A stretch of 64,000 nt of DNA from Streptomyces sp. ERV7 (GTDB lineage: Bacteria > Actinomycetota > Actinomycetes > Streptomycetales > Streptomycetaceae), in NCBI RefSeq assembly GCF_001653515.1, contig NZ_LYOY01000029.1, positions 248,001 to 312,000 on the forward strand, read 5' to 3'. The position numbers and the translations under genes are program-made. Numbering within the stretch: position 1 is the stretch's first letter; each line of letters begins with the position of its first letter. This document shows positions 28,195 to 36,706 of this stretch, one piece after another. The notes under the pieces were generated by a model. It was not told where the DNA came from. It saw only the letters and a list, made by a program, of their open reading frames with translations, and made no database searches.

Positions 28195-28608
28195 ATGTCC
28201 GTGCCTGTGTCCCAGCTCGCGCCGCGCCCGTCCGAGCCGTCGCCGTCCGCGTCGTCCCCCTGGGGGCGGTCGGCGTCCGCCCGGAGGCGGCTCGGGTTCG
28301 CCGCCGGGGCGGCACTGCTGACGCTGGCCACCGCGGCCTGCTCCGGCCTCGGCCGTACGGCGGTCGGCACCTTCTCGTACGCGACGGCGGCGGAGCGGAT
28401 CGTCAAGATCAGCAGCCCGCCGATCAAGGGCTGCCACCGGATGGCGCCGACGGGGGCCACGGCGGTCCTCAACAACACGCTCGCGGACGTCCGCGTGTAC
28501 CGGACGCTGGACTGCCGCGGCAAGGAGATGGCGTACATCCCGAGCCGTCTCGGGGACAACATCGCACCCAACACCCTGCCCTGGCGCAGCTACGCGTTCG
28601 TGCACTGA
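28195..28608 (+). CDS. Small putative lipoprotein of unknown function
   Basis: A 137-residue protein whose N-terminus is long and polar (about 30 residues, Pro/Ser-rich), followed by RRRLGFAAGAALLTLATAACSG, a signal sequence ending in a lipobox-like ATAAC. The mature part has a pair of cysteines (KGCHRM and TLDCRGK) and no known domain. The polar extension before the signal suggests that the true start may be later, but no better in-frame start with a ribosome site is visible. Alone, convergent with the acyltransferase-like gene. Confidence 0.65.
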   Translation: MSVPVSQLAPRPSEPSPSASSPWGRSASARRRLGFAAGAALLTLATAACSGLGRTAVGTFSYATAAERIVKISSPPIKGCHRMAPTGATAVLNNTLADVRVYRTLDCRGKEMAYIPSRLGDNIAPNTLPWRSYAFVH

Positions 28609-28639
28609 CAGCGGGCGGGGCACTTACCGGGCGTCCGGA

Positions 28640-29566
28640 TCACAGCGCGAACCACCCGTGACCGCGGTACCAGTGCTCGCCCGCGAGCAGATGGGCCGCG
28701 ACGGCGCGCTCCACGCCGGTCCGCTGGAGCAGCGCCTCCACGGGCAGGTCCGGGTCCCCGAAGACGAAGAAGACCGGAGGCCCGTCCGCCGGTTCGGTCT
28801 CCCGATAGGGGGTGCGGAACCGTCGCTGGAAGCGGACGATGTTCGACTCCTCGGGCAGATACTTCGCCAGTTGCGCGTCGAGCAGCCATGAGTGGCAGAC
28901 GGCGACGCGGTAGGTCTCCCCGGGGTAGTGGAGCGCGAAGAAGTCCCTGGCCAGCGCGAGCGAGGCGTCGCACGCCTGCGGGGTCAGCGGTCCGCGGAAG
29001 TCGGGGATGTGGATGCTGAGGCAGGGGTCACCGGGCCCGAGCGGCAGCCCGGCGGCCCGTACCGCCTCACCGGTGCGCCTGCCGAGCCGATCCCGCTGGA
29101 ACTGCAACCGTCCCAACTGGTAGAGCTCACCGCGGAAGTGCGGCCAGAACCAGTGCGGATCCACCAGACCGGCGTTGCCGTGGCACCTGCGGTGCACGGC
29201 CAGATGGCGGCCGAGGTCGGCGAGGGTGCGGCGGGAGATGTCGGCGGGCACGGCGTGTTCGTGGTGGTACGCGCGCGTATGCGGCAGTGCGGCGAGCAGG
29301 ACGAGGAAGGGAAAGAGCCGCCGGAGGGCCGCCGATCCTCCCAACCCCGCCGGAACCGGGGGCATTTCCGGCTGAAATCCCACGCTGCCGATATCCCGCA
29401 CGAGCGCCCTCACGGACTCCCCCAGCAGCCCGGCGACCTCCGGATCACCCACCGCCTTCCGGGCGATCCCGACCAGTTCGTTGACGTCCTCGTGCGGTAC
29501 GGCGAGGTCCAGCAGCACCTCGGGCAGCTCGTCCCCCACCGGTAACAGCGCGTCCTCGTCCACCAT
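28640..29566 (-). CDS. Acyltransferase-like protein (NAT_N / GNAT_C type)
   Basis: A 308-residue cytosolic protein. The layout matches the actinobacterial acyltransferase-domain proteins with an N-terminal helical part (VPHEDVNELVGIARKAVGDPEVAGLLGES) and a C-terminal GNAT-like half containing LGRLQFQRDRLG, CLSIHIPDFRGPLTPQACDASLALARDFFALHYP and AVCHSWLLDAQLAKYLPEESNIVRFQRRF. The acyl acceptor is unknown. The ATG chosen follows a long non-conserved upstream frame; no strong ribosome site helps. It stands alone. Confidence 0.75.
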   Translation of the reverse strand: MVDEDALLPVGDELPEVLLDLAVPHEDVNELVGIARKAVGDPEVAGLLGESVRALVRDIGSVGFQPEMPPVPAGLGGSAALRRLFPFLVLLAALPHTRAYHHEHAVPADISRRTLADLGRHLAVHRRCHGNAGLVDPHWFWPHFRGELYQLGRLQFQRDRLGRRTGEAVRAAGLPLGPGDPCLSIHIPDFRGPLTPQACDASLALARDFFALHYPGETYRVAVCHSWLLDAQLAKYLPEESNIVRFQRRFRTPYRETEPADGPPVFFVFGDPDLPVEALLQRTGVERAVAAHLLAGEHWYRGHGWFAL

Positions 29567-29685
29567 GCGCGTCACCCTATGGGCGCCTGAGCGCGGGAGG
29601 CGGGAATTGCCGTACAACCAGGCCTCAGCGAACCGCCTGATCCAGCCATCCCGCGGGTAAAATCTTCCTCGAAGAGGCGATAGCC

Positions 29686-29946
29686 ATGCGCACTGGGAGT
29701 GAACCCACGACTGCGCGCAGTCCCCTGCGGATGCGGTTCTGGCTGAGTGTGTGGGGGCTGATCTGGGCCCTGGCCGGCACGGCCGGCTTCGCCCTGGAGG
29801 GCCGCCCCGGCTGGACTGCCGCGTGCGCGGCACTCGCCCTGGTGATCACGATCGACCTCGCCATGATCATCCACCACATCCACCAGGGCCCCCACTATCA
29901 GCCGGGCCCGAACATCCCCCCGTATGAGCCGCCTCGACAGCGCTAG
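29686..29946 (+). CDS. Small two-helix membrane protein (DUF6343-like)
   Basis: An 86-residue protein with two predicted transmembrane helices (FWLSVWGLIWALAGTAGFAL and AACAALALVITIDLAMII) and a His/Pro-rich tail, HHIHQGPHYQPGPNIPPYEPP. It resembles a family of short membrane proteins common in Streptomyces, as I recall DUF6343; function unknown. GAAGAGGCG precedes the ATG. Its TAG stop overlaps, in antiparallel, the CTA complement of the stop codon of the TPR gene, so the two genes end head to head on shared bases. Confidence 0.75.
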   Translation: MRTGSEPTTARSPLRMRFWLSVWGLIWALAGTAGFALEGRPGWTAACAALALVITIDLAMIIHHIHQGPHYQPGPNIPPYEPPRQR

Positions 29947-30314
29947 GCGTTGTCCGTGTCGAACCGCGCCGCCTCCACGTACTCCGGCTTCGGGTCCAGT
30001 GCCGCCGCGAGGCGGAAGTGGCGGACCGCCTGGTCGGGGCGGGCCGTGCGTTCGTAGGTGCGGGCCAGGGCGAAGTGGGCGAAGGCGTTGTCCGGTTCGC
30101 GTTCAAGCACCAGCTGGAACTCCAGTTCCGCTGCCCGCAGTTGGGCCGAGGCGAAGAACGCGCGGGCGCGCAGGAGGCGGGCAGCGGTGTTCTCGGGGTG
30201 AGCCGCGACGACCGAGTCGAGGAGCTTCACCGCGCCACGAGGGTCGCGGGCAGCCAGCAGCTGCTCCGCCGCGCGGAAGTCGATGACGTGAGTTTCCGGG
30301 GTGCTCTCGGCCAC
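29943..30314 (-). CDS. Small tetratricopeptide-repeat protein
   Basis: A 123-residue protein with three TPR-like helical pairs: AEQLLAARDPRGAVKLLDSVVAAHPENTAARLLRARAFF, AQLRAAELEFQLVLEREPDNAFAHFALARTYERTAR and PDQAVRHFRLAAALDPKPEYVEAARF. TPRs mediate protein contacts; partner unknown. The GTG start at 30314 is preferred to the TTG at 30347, because AAAGGAC lies 8 bases before the GTG. The stop codon is shared with the convergent gene at 29946. Confidence 0.85.
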   Translation of the reverse strand: MAESTPETHVIDFRAAEQLLAARDPRGAVKLLDSVVAAHPENTAARLLRARAFFASAQLRAAELEFQLVLEREPDNAFAHFALARTYERTARPDQAVRHFRLAAALDPKPEYVEAARFDTDNA

Positions 30315-30407
30315 GGTCGAGTCCTTTCCCTCGCTGCGCGTTGACAACGCACTGCCCAGTTCCCGTATTCCGTATTCATTCCGCCCGTCACGGGGTGCGA
30401 GGCGCGC

Positions 30408-30794
30408 TCACAGCGCGGCCATCGCCAGCACCAGGCCCACGGCCAGCACGGCGGCCCCTGCCGCTACGAACGTACGGTCAAGGCCCGTTCGTTCCCGGCC
30501 GAGCAGAATGACCTCGCGCGGATCCGCCGGGTCGTAGGAGAGGTGAACGCGCGCGCCCGGGGTCAGCGGCTCGCGGCGCGTGGGCGGTACGGGGGACGGC
30601 AGCTCCAGGACGCGGCCGTCGGCCGTCTCGTACTGAAGGAGCGGGCGCCCGGACCCGGGCGGGGCAGGCTTGACCAGCGCCCAGACGGCGTCACCCGCCG
30701 CCTCGATGCGCCGGGTCTCGCGCAGCCCGTACGCACCGGCCAGCAGCGCCACGAGCCCGCCGAAGACCGTGAAACCCGCCAGTACGAAGAGCAC
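30408..30794 (-). CDS. Two-TM protein with DUF3592-like extracellular segment
   Basis: A 128-residue protein with a membrane helix at each end (FVLAGFTVFGGLVALLAGAYG and FVAAGAAVLAVGLVLAMAAL) around an 80-residue beta-rich segment (LLQYETADGRVLELPSP...GARVHLSYDPADPREVIL). This matches DUF3592, of unknown function. GTG start inferred from the position of the first helix; longer starts would run into coaE. It follows coaE by 77 bases and may be co-transcribed. Confidence 0.75.
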   Translation of the reverse strand: MLFVLAGFTVFGGLVALLAGAYGLRETRRIEAAGDAVWALVKPAPPGSGRPLLQYETADGRVLELPSPVPPTRREPLTPGARVHLSYDPADPREVILLGRERTGLDRTFVAAGAAVLAVGLVLAMAAL

Positions 30795-30871
30795 ATCGGG
30801 ATCGTAATCCCGGGAGGCCCGGGAAGGTGCGGTGATTTCAGACTTCCCGCCGGACACCCCAGCGGGAAGCC

Positions 30872-31474
30872 CTAGCTCGCGGCCGCCCGCTCCAGGAGCT
30901 CGGCCCACACCTTTGTGACCTGCGGTTCCAGCGCCTCCAGCGGACCGTCGTTGTCGATGACCAGGTCCGCCACGGCCAGCCGCTGCTCGCGGGTCGCCTG
31001 GGCCGCCATCCGGGCCTCGGCCTCGGACTCCGCCATGCCGCGCAGCCGCGTCAGCCGGTCCAGCTGTGTCGCGGGCGCGGCGTCCACGACCACCACCAGG
31101 TCGTACAGCGGGGCCAAGCCGTTCTCGGTCAGCAGCGGGACGTCGTGGATCACCACCGAGTCCGGGCCCGCGGCCGCCTCCAGCTCCGCCGAGCGCGCGC
31201 CCACCAGCGGGTGCACGATGCCGTTCAGGACCGCGAGCCTCGCGGGGTCGGCGAAGACGATCGCGCCGAGCGCCGGGCGGTCCAGGGTGCCGTCCGACGC
31301 GAGGATCCCGGCACCGAACGCCTCGACCACCGCCGCCAGCCCCTCGGTCCCGGGCTCGACCACCTCTCGGGCGATCTTGTCGGCGTCGATCAGCACCGCC
31401 CCGTACGAGACGAGCATGCGCGACACTTCGCTCTTGCCGGCGCCGATTCCGCCGGTCAGGCCCACCTTCAGCAT
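30872..31474 (-). CDS. coaE: Dephospho-CoA kinase
   Basis: CoaE (200 residues) carries out the last step of coenzyme A synthesis, phosphorylating dephospho-CoA at the 3'-OH of the ribose. The P-loop [11 protein letters not shown] starts at residue 8, then [13 protein letters not shown] (the catalytic Asp), GIVHPLVGA, and the lid and base-contact region [20 protein letters not shown]. Actinobacterial relatives can carry an extra C-terminal UPF0157 domain; it is absent here. TAGGCT lies 7 bases before the ATG, implying a leaderless message, and the start codon lies in a perfect 12-base inverted repeat. Confidence 0.96.
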   Translation of the reverse strand: MLKVGLTGGIGAGKSEVSRMLVSYGAVLIDADKIAREVVEPGTEGLAAVVEAFGAGILASDGTLDRPALGAIVFADPARLAVLNGIVHPLVGARSAELEAAAGPDSVVIHDVPLLTENGLAPLYDLVVVVDAAPATQLDRLTRLRGMAESEAEARMAAQATREQRLAVADLVIDNDGPLEALEPQVTKVWAELLERAAAS

Positions 31475-31504
31475 GAGCGGCAGCCTAGGGGATGCCGCTC
31501 ATGC
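31471..31504. promoter_or_regulatory. Perfect palindrome over the coaE start and -10
   Basis: GCATGAGCGGCA (31471-31482) and its exact complement TGCCGCTCATGC (31493-31504) flank a 10-base spacer that holds the -10 sequence TAGGCT. One arm contains the coaE start codon. It can act as a dyad operator on DNA, or as a hairpin in any transcript that enters from upstream. Confidence 0.7.
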
Positions 31505-31550
31505 CGTCGGTGACAGGTCCGCCGTTCGCAGGTCCCCGGACCCCGTCGAC

Positions 31551-31625
31551 CTCCTACGGAAGCCGTCGACCCGGTCGACCCGGCACGGAAGCCTTCGCCC
31601 TCCTACAGAAGCCGTCGTCCGGTCG
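31551..31625. repeat. Imperfect direct repeat between PAC2 and coaE genes
   Basis: CTCCTACGGAAGCCGTCGAC-CCGGTCG (31551-31577) and a close copy with AGAAGCC and one base less (31600-31625) are 49 bases apart, with a shorter partial copy (CACGGAAGCC) between. The stretch fills the non-coding gap between the two genes; no function is obvious. Confidence 0.6.
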
Positions 31626-31628
31626 TCG

Positions 31629-32567
31629 TCACAGGTCGCCCTCGCGCTCCGCGAGGAACCGCTCGAACTCCCGGCCCAGTTCGTCCGCCGACGGCAGGTC
31701 CGCCGGTTCGGCCACCAGGTTGCCCCGGGTCTCGGCGCCCGCGATCGCGTCGTACTGGTGCTCAAGTCCCTGCACCAGCGTGACGAGTTCCTCGTCGCCT
31801 TCGCCGATCTGACGCTCGATCTCCGTCTGAGTGCGCTGCGCCTCGGTCCGCAGGCCGTGGGCGACGCTCGGCAGCACCAGGCCGGTGGCCGCCGTGATCG
31901 CCTCCAGGGCGGTCAGCGCGGCGTCCGGGTAGGCCGACCGCGCCACGTAGTGCGGGACGTGCGTGGCGACGCCGAGGACGTCGTGTCCGGCTTCCATCAG
32001 CCGGTACTCGATCAACGACTCGGCGCTGCCTGGCACTTGCGCCTCGTCGAAGGGCGAGCGGTGACCCGGCATCAGGTCCGTGCGGTTGCCGTGTGGCGTG
32101 ATGCCGACGGGGCGGGTGTGCGGAACACCCATCGGGATGCCATGGAAGTTGACCGAAAGGCGTACGCCGAGGCGCTCGACGATCTGCCGTACGGCGACGG
32201 CGAATCGCTCCCACTCCACGTCCGGCTCCGGGCCGGACATCAGCAGGAACGGCGCGCCCGTGGCGTCCTGCACCAGGCGCACCTCGATCGCGGGGGTCTC
32301 GAAGTCCGTCCAGCGGTCGCGCTTGAAGGTCAGCAGCGGACGGCGGGCGCGGTAGTCGACGAGTCTGTCGTGGTCGAAGCGGGCCACCACCTGGTGGGGA
32401 AGGCTGTCCAGCAGCTTCCCGACGATCTGCTCGCCGGTCTCACCCGCATCGATGTATCCGTCGAAGTGGTACAGCATGACCAGGCCTGCCGACTCCTGCG
32501 CGAGCGCCATGTCGACGACTGCGAGGCCCTTCGGCTCCCATTCGTACAAACCCTGCGGATCAAGCAC
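31629..32567 (-). CDS. PAC2-family (proteasome assembly chaperone-like) protein
   Basis: A 312-residue soluble protein of the PAC2 family. Typical features: [35 protein letters not shown] at the N-terminus, then [49 protein letters not shown], and [22 protein letters not shown]. Actinobacterial PAC2 proteins are related to archaeal and eukaryotic proteasome assembly factors, but their role is unproven. The GTG start ([10 protein letters not shown]) has GAGGAGGAG at good spacing. It lies upstream of coaE on the same strand, with its stop after the start of coaE's 5' region by 154 bases. Confidence 0.88.
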   Translation of the reverse strand: MLDPQGLYEWEPKGLAVVDMALAQESAGLVMLYHFDGYIDAGETGEQIVGKLLDSLPHQVVARFDHDRLVDYRARRPLLTFKRDRWTDFETPAIEVRLVQDATGAPFLLMSGPEPDVEWERFAVAVRQIVERLGVRLSVNFHGIPMGVPHTRPVGITPHGNRTDLMPGHRSPFDEAQVPGSAESLIEYRLMEAGHDVLGVATHVPHYVARSAYPDAALTALEAITAATGLVLPSVAHGLRTEAQRTQTEIERQIGEGDEELVTLVQGLEHQYDAIAGAETRGNLVAEPADLPSADELGREFERFLAEREGDL

Positions 32568-32706
32568 GATTACCGCTCCTCCTCGTGTTCGTAGGGAAGA
32601 ACGCCCCATGAGACAGCGGCATTCCCGCGCGCGTCCGTTTCACATGCTGTTCTCACAACGGCCGCTACGGGGCCGCGTCCGCGATTTCCGGCCGCTGGTC
32701 CGGACC

Positions 32707-32776
32707 TTGACATGCCCACGCGCCGTCCCTACCGTCACCTGACGACGCCTTGTTCAGAAACACGTTCAGCGTTCAG
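32707..32776 (+). promoter_or_regulatory. Promoter of the beta-helix gene with GTTCAG repeats
   Basis: TTGACA (32707-32712), 17 bases, TACCGT (32730-32735): one of the best vegetative-type promoters in the window. Downstream in the leader lie three direct copies of GTTCAG at 32752, 32764 and 32771, which could bind a regulator. They resemble, but do not match, PhoP boxes (GTTCACC). Confidence 0.65.
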
Positions 32777-32834
32777 GTAAGAGAACTTCCCGTGTACGAG
32801 ATCGGTTACCCCACCTCGACCCGGAGGACCCCCC

Positions 32835-33800
32835 ATGCGTAACCGCCCCCTGCTCGTCTCCCTGCTCACCGACGCCCTCGCCACCGGAGGTCTCGGTCTC
32901 GCCGCCGCGTCCGCCGACGCGTCCGCCGCCGTCATCGATGTGTCTACGGCCAGCCAGCTGAAGTCGGCGCTCGGCGCCGCCCATCCCGGCGACACCATCC
33001 GGCTCGCGGACGGCACGTACACCGGCAACTTCAAGACGACCTCCGCAGGCACCTCGTCCGCGCGGATCACGCTCACGGGCTCGTCGAAGGCCGTGCTCAA
33101 GGCGAGTGGCGGCTACGGCCTGCACCTCAACGGCGCCTCGTACTGGACGGTCCAGGGCCTCACCGTCACCGGCGGCCAGAAGGGGATCATGATGGACGCG
33201 GCGAGCGGCGTCGTCATCGACTCCGTGACCGTGCACGGCCTCTCCATGGAGGGCGTCCACTTCCGCAAGTCCAGCAAGAACGGCGTCATCAGGAACTCGC
33301 GCGTCTACGACACCGGCCGGGACGGCTCGGGCATGGGCGAGGGCGTGTACGTCGGCACCGCGGGCGACCTGGCCGACAGGAGCGACCAGGTGCAGATACT
33401 CGACAACACCATCGGCCCGGGGGTCGGCGGCGAGAACGTCGACGTCAAGGAGGGCACCACGGGCACCCGGATCGCCGGCAACCACTTCGACGGCAGCGGG
33501 CTGACCAACGCCAACTACGACGACTCATGGGTCGACGTGAAGGGCAACAAGGTCGTGGTCGAGGGCAACACCGGCGTCCATACCCTCAACAACGGCTACG
33601 AGACGCACACCCAGCAGTCCGGCTGGGGCTGCGGCACCGTCTTCCGCTCCAACAAGTCGGACCTGAGCGACTCCCCCGGCTCACTGCGCCTGGCCGTCAA
33701 CGTGACCAACTTCCACGCGAGCGGCTGCCCGACGACCGTCTACGGAAGCAACACCGTCACCGGCGGGAAGGGGCTGACCAACATCCCGGTCACCCCGTGA
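32835..33800 (+). CDS. Secreted right-handed beta-helix protein, polysaccharide-lyase-like
   Basis: A 321-residue exported protein. Residues 1-31 are a signal peptide with an ASADASA end. The rest shows the repeating turns of a parallel beta-helix: DTIRLADGTYTGNFKTT, ITLTGSSKAVLKASGGYGLHLNG, WTVQGLTVTGGQKGIMMDAAS, VVIDSVTVHGLSMEGVHFRK, GVIRNSRVYDTG, VQILDNTIGPGVGGENVDVKE. This fold is shared by pectate lyases and other polysaccharide-active enzymes; a Cys pair (WGCG...ASGCP) probably forms a disulfide. No unambiguous catalytic triad is visible to me. GGAGG lies before the ATG, and a strong promoter is upstream. Confidence 0.85.
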   Translation: MRNRPLLVSLLTDALATGGLGLAAASADASAAVIDVSTASQLKSALGAAHPGDTIRLADGTYTGNFKTTSAGTSSARITLTGSSKAVLKASGGYGLHLNGASYWTVQGLTVTGGQKGIMMDAASGVVIDSVTVHGLSMEGVHFRKSSKNGVIRNSRVYDTGRDGSGMGEGVYVGTAGDLADRSDQVQILDNTIGPGVGGENVDVKEGTTGTRIAGNHFDGSGLTNANYDDSWVDVKGNKVVVEGNTGVHTLNNGYETHTQQSGWGCGTVFRSNKSDLSDSPGSLRLAVNVTNFHASGCPTTVYGSNTVTGGKGLTNIPVTP

Positions 33801-33839
33801 CGGCGGTCCGCCCCTGAGAGGGACTCGGGGCGGGAACGA

Positions 33840-33876
33840 TGTAAGGCCCGCCCCCCATTGGGGAGCGGGCCTTACA
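33840..33876. terminator. Bidirectional terminator between beta-helix gene and rpsA
   Basis: A 12-base perfect stem (TGTAAGGCCCGC with GCGGGCCTTACA) and a 13-base loop, ending in a short A/T patch. It lies between convergent genes, so it can stop both. Confidence 0.85.
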
Positions 33877-33907
33877 ATTCGGCTATCTACCGACCGGGGT
33901 CAGAGCG

Positions 33908-35416
33908 TCAGCTCTGGCCGCCCGCCAGCTTCTCGCGCAGGGCAGCCAGGGCCTCGTCCGACGCCAGGGCGCCGGAGTTGTCGTCCGACTCCGAGGAGTA
34001 CGAACCACCCGAGATACCGGCACCGGCGTTGCCACCGGCGGCCGGGGCGGCAGCGCCCTCGGCAGCGGCGGCCTCGTCGGCCTCGCGGGACTTGATGACC
34101 TGGGCCTGGTGCTGCTCGAAGCGCTGCTGCGCCTCGGCGTACTGGCCCTCCCACGCCTCGCGCTGGGTCTCGTAGCCCTCGAGCCAGTCGTTGGTCTCGG
34201 GGTCGAAGCCCTCGGGGTAGATGTAGTTGCCCTGGTCGTCGTAGGACGCGGCCATGCCGTACAGGGTCGGGTCGAACTCGACCGACGCCGGGTCGGCACC
34301 GAAGGACTCGTTGGCCTGCTTCAGGGACAGCGAGATCCGGCGACGCTCGAGGTCGATGTCGATGACCTTGACGAAGATCTCGTCGTTGACCTGGACGACC
34401 TGCTCCGGGATCTCCACGTGGCGCTCGGCCAGCTCGGAGATGTGGACCAGGCCCTCGATGCCCTCGTCGACGCGCACGAACGCACCGAACGGAACGAGCT
34501 TGGTGACCTTACCCGGGACGACCTGACCGATCTGGTGCGTACGGGCGAACTGCTGCCACGGGTCCTCCTGCGTCGCCTTCAGCGACAGGGAGACACGCTC
34601 GCGGTCCATGTCGACGTCGAGAACCTCGACGGTGACTTCCTGGCCGACCTCGACAACCTCGGACGGGTGGTCGATGTGCTTCCAGGAAAGCTCGGAGACG
34701 TGGACGAGACCGTCGACGCCACCCAGGTCCACGAAGGCACCGAAGTTGACGATCGAGGAGACGACGCCGGAGCGGACCTGACCCTTCTGCAGGGTGGTGA
34801 GGAACGTCTGGCGAACCTCGGACTGGGTCTGCTCGAGCCAGGCGCGGCGGGACAGGACCACGTTGTTGCGGTTCTTGTCCAGCTCGATGATCTTCGCCTC
34901 GAGCTCCTTGCCCACGTAGGGCTGGAGGTCGCGGACGCGGCGCATCTCGACGAGGGAGGCCGGCAGGAAGCCACGGAGGCCGATGTCGAGGATGAGACCA
35001 CCCTTGACGACCTCGATGACGGTACCGGTGACGATGCCGTCTTCTTCCTTGATCTTCTCGATCGTGCCCCAGGCACGCTCGTACTGAGCGCGCTTCTTGG
35101 ACAGGATGAGACGGCCTTCCTTGTCCTCCTTCTGGAGAACCAGGGCCTCGATCTCGTCGCCGACCTTGACGACCTCGTTCGGGTCGACGTCGTGCTTGAT
35201 CGAGAGCTCACGGCTCGGGATCACGCCTTCGGTCTTGTAACCGATGTCGAGCAGGACCTCGTCCCGGTCGACCTTCACGATGACGCCGTCGACGATGTCG
35301 CCGTCGTTGAAGTACTTGATCGTCTCGTCGATCGCGGCGAGGAAGGCTTCCTCGTTACCGATGTCGTTGACCGCTACCTGCGGAGTGGTAGAGGTGGTCT
35401 CGGTGCTGCTCGTCAT
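33908..35416 (-). CDS. rpsA: 30S ribosomal protein S1
   Basis: S1 (502 residues), the ribosomal mRNA-binding protein. It has four S1/OB domains, at about residues 40-107, 127-191, 213-281 and 298-367, each with the YKTEGVIP, GLRGFLPASL, GGVDGLVHVSELS or GIEGLVHISELA strand-loop. The acidic, Ala/Gly/Ser-rich tail (370-502) is typical for actinobacteria. Four domains, rather than E. coli's six, is usual in this phylum. A strong promoter lies at 35617-35645, with an untranslated leader of about 195 bases. No clear Shine-Dalgarno is close to the ATG, in keeping with S1 genes elsewhere. Confidence 0.98.
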   Translation of the reverse strand: MTSSTETTSTTPQVAVNDIGNEEAFLAAIDETIKYFNDGDIVDGVIVKVDRDEVLLDIGYKTEGVIPSRELSIKHDVDPNEVVKVGDEIEALVLQKEDKEGRLILSKKRAQYERAWGTIEKIKEEDGIVTGTVIEVVKGGLILDIGLRGFLPASLVEMRRVRDLQPYVGKELEAKIIELDKNRNNVVLSRRAWLEQTQSEVRQTFLTTLQKGQVRSGVVSSIVNFGAFVDLGGVDGLVHVSELSWKHIDHPSEVVEVGQEVTVEVLDVDMDRERVSLSLKATQEDPWQQFARTHQIGQVVPGKVTKLVPFGAFVRVDEGIEGLVHISELAERHVEIPEQVVQVNDEIFVKVIDIDLERRRISLSLKQANESFGADPASVEFDPTLYGMAASYDDQGNYIYPEGFDPETNDWLEGYETQREAWEGQYAEAQQRFEQHQAQVIKSREADEAAAAEGAAAPAAGGNAGAGISGGSYSSESDDNSGALASDEALAALREKLAGGQS

Positions 35417-35790
35417 GTGGGAAAGGGCTCCGGTTACGGACAGAAAGTCGTAGGTACTGCCACGCCGAGAGCCCGTATCGCCTCTGCAGAAGCCGGACAG
35501 CCTGGGAAGCGTCAATCCGGGTCGGTCCGGATGACGCCTCGAGAACCGAGGGGACATACAACAGATGGAAGCGCGCCTGCTACGTCTGAGGTGCGCAGGC
35601 TCGCAGCGCAACTTGTAGCATACGGGGGCAGCCGGACACGGTCAATGCGCGAAGGCGCACACCCGGGGCGGATGCCCGCATTTCCGGCACAACTGAGGTT
35701 CTCCGAGGCCACGTAGGCCCAAGCCGACTCATGCAGAACGCGATGGACCATCCGCGTTCACGCTGTGCGCAAACTACAACGACGGGCACG
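35417..35790. other. rpsA leader and divergent intergenic region, 374 bases
   Basis: About 195 bases of this are the untranslated leader of rpsA, the rest is spacer to the methyltransferase gene. Its composition is less GC-rich than the neighbours. No small gene was found; the leader could hold a structure through which S1 regulates itself, but no obvious hairpin was identified by eye. Confidence 0.5.
35617..35645 (-). promoter_or_regulatory. Promoter of rpsA
   Basis: Minus strand TTGACC (35645-35640), 17 bases, TATGCT (35622-35617): a near-consensus sigma-70-type promoter, fitting a highly expressed ribosomal gene. Confidence 0.8.
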
Positions 35791-36609
35791 ATGATCCAAG
35801 AGCACGAGGCCGAATTCGAGCCCGCCGCGACGCGGCGTGACGCGGGCGACGCGGAGAGCAGCCGGGCCAGCCGCGGCTGGTGGGACCGGAACGCCGACGA
35901 GTACCAGACCGACCACGGAGCGTTCCTGGGGGACGACCGTTTCGTCTGGGGCCCCGAGGGGCTGGACGAGGCGGACGCGGCGCTCCTGGGCCCCGTGGAG
36001 TCACTGAACGGACTGGACGTCCTGGAGATCGGCGCCGGTGCGGCCCAGTGCTCGCGCTGGCTGGCTGCCCAGGGCGCCCGGCCGGTCGCCCTGGACCTCT
36101 CGCACCGCCAGCTCCAGCACGCGCTGCGCATCGACGGCGGGGAGGTTCCGCTGGTGGAGGCGGACGCGGGGGCGCTCCCCTTCGCGGACGGCTCCTTCGA
36201 CCTCGCGTGCTCCGCGTACGGGGCGGTCCCGTTCGTGGCCGACCCGGTGCGGGTCTTCCGCGAGGTGCGCCGGGTGCTGCGTCCCGGCGGGCGCTGGGTC
36301 TTCAGCGTCACGCACCCCATCCGCTGGGCGTTCCCGGACGAGCCGGGCCCGGAGGGGCTGAGCGTGGCCGCGTCCTACTTCGACCGCACCCCGTATGTGG
36401 AGCAGGACGAGGCCGGGCAGGCGGTGTACGTCGAGCACCACCGGACGCTGGGCGACCGCGTCCGCGACGTGGTGGCCGGCGGCTTCCGTCTGATCGACCT
36501 GGTCGAGCCGGAGTGGCCGGCGTGGAACACACAGGAGTGGGGCGGCTGGTCCCCGCTGCGGGGCAATCTGCTTCCGGGCACGGCGATCTTCGTGTGCGAG
36601 CGGGATTAG
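35791..36609 (+). CDS. Class I SAM-dependent methyltransferase
   Basis: A 272-residue methyltransferase. Motif I is VLEIGAGAAQCSRWLAAQG (SAM binding), then ALDLSHRQL, EADAGALPFADGSFDLACSAYGAVPF (motif II region) and VLRPGGRWVFSVTHP (motif III). The N-terminal ESSRASRGWWDRNADEYQTDHG...FVWGPEGLDE is a lid typical of a streptomycete group of unknown substrate. ATG codons at 35731, 35743 and 35791 are possible; 35791 gives the N-terminus closest to relatives as I recall them. Divergent from rpsA. Confidence 0.85.
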   Translation: MIQEHEAEFEPAATRRDAGDAESSRASRGWWDRNADEYQTDHGAFLGDDRFVWGPEGLDEADAALLGPVESLNGLDVLEIGAGAAQCSRWLAAQGARPVALDLSHRQLQHALRIDGGEVPLVEADAGALPFADGSFDLACSAYGAVPFVADPVRVFREVRRVLRPGGRWVFSVTHPIRWAFPDEPGPEGLSVAASYFDRTPYVEQDEAGQAVYVEHHRTLGDRVRDVVAGGFRLIDLVEPEWPAWNTQEWGGWSPLRGNLLPGTAIFVCERD

Positions 36610-36706
36610 GCGGGTTGGTAAGCGGGTTAGTAATACGAACCCACAAACCAGCTGGTCTGTGGACGGCTGGAAACAGCGCCGGGCCGGGACGTACGAAACT
36701 GTGGTC

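Noticed and set aside
28600..28625. Another RecA-NDp element (CTGTCAGTG on the minus strand near 28606)
   Set aside because: The block 8 bases on is CGTAGC and does not fit TANNNT; it also lies over a stop codon and is not upstream of a gene.
32752..32776. PhoP (PHO) box upstream of the beta-helix gene
   Set aside because: The three repeats read GTTCAG rather than GTTCACC and are 12 and 7 bases apart instead of 11; reported only as unknown direct repeats.
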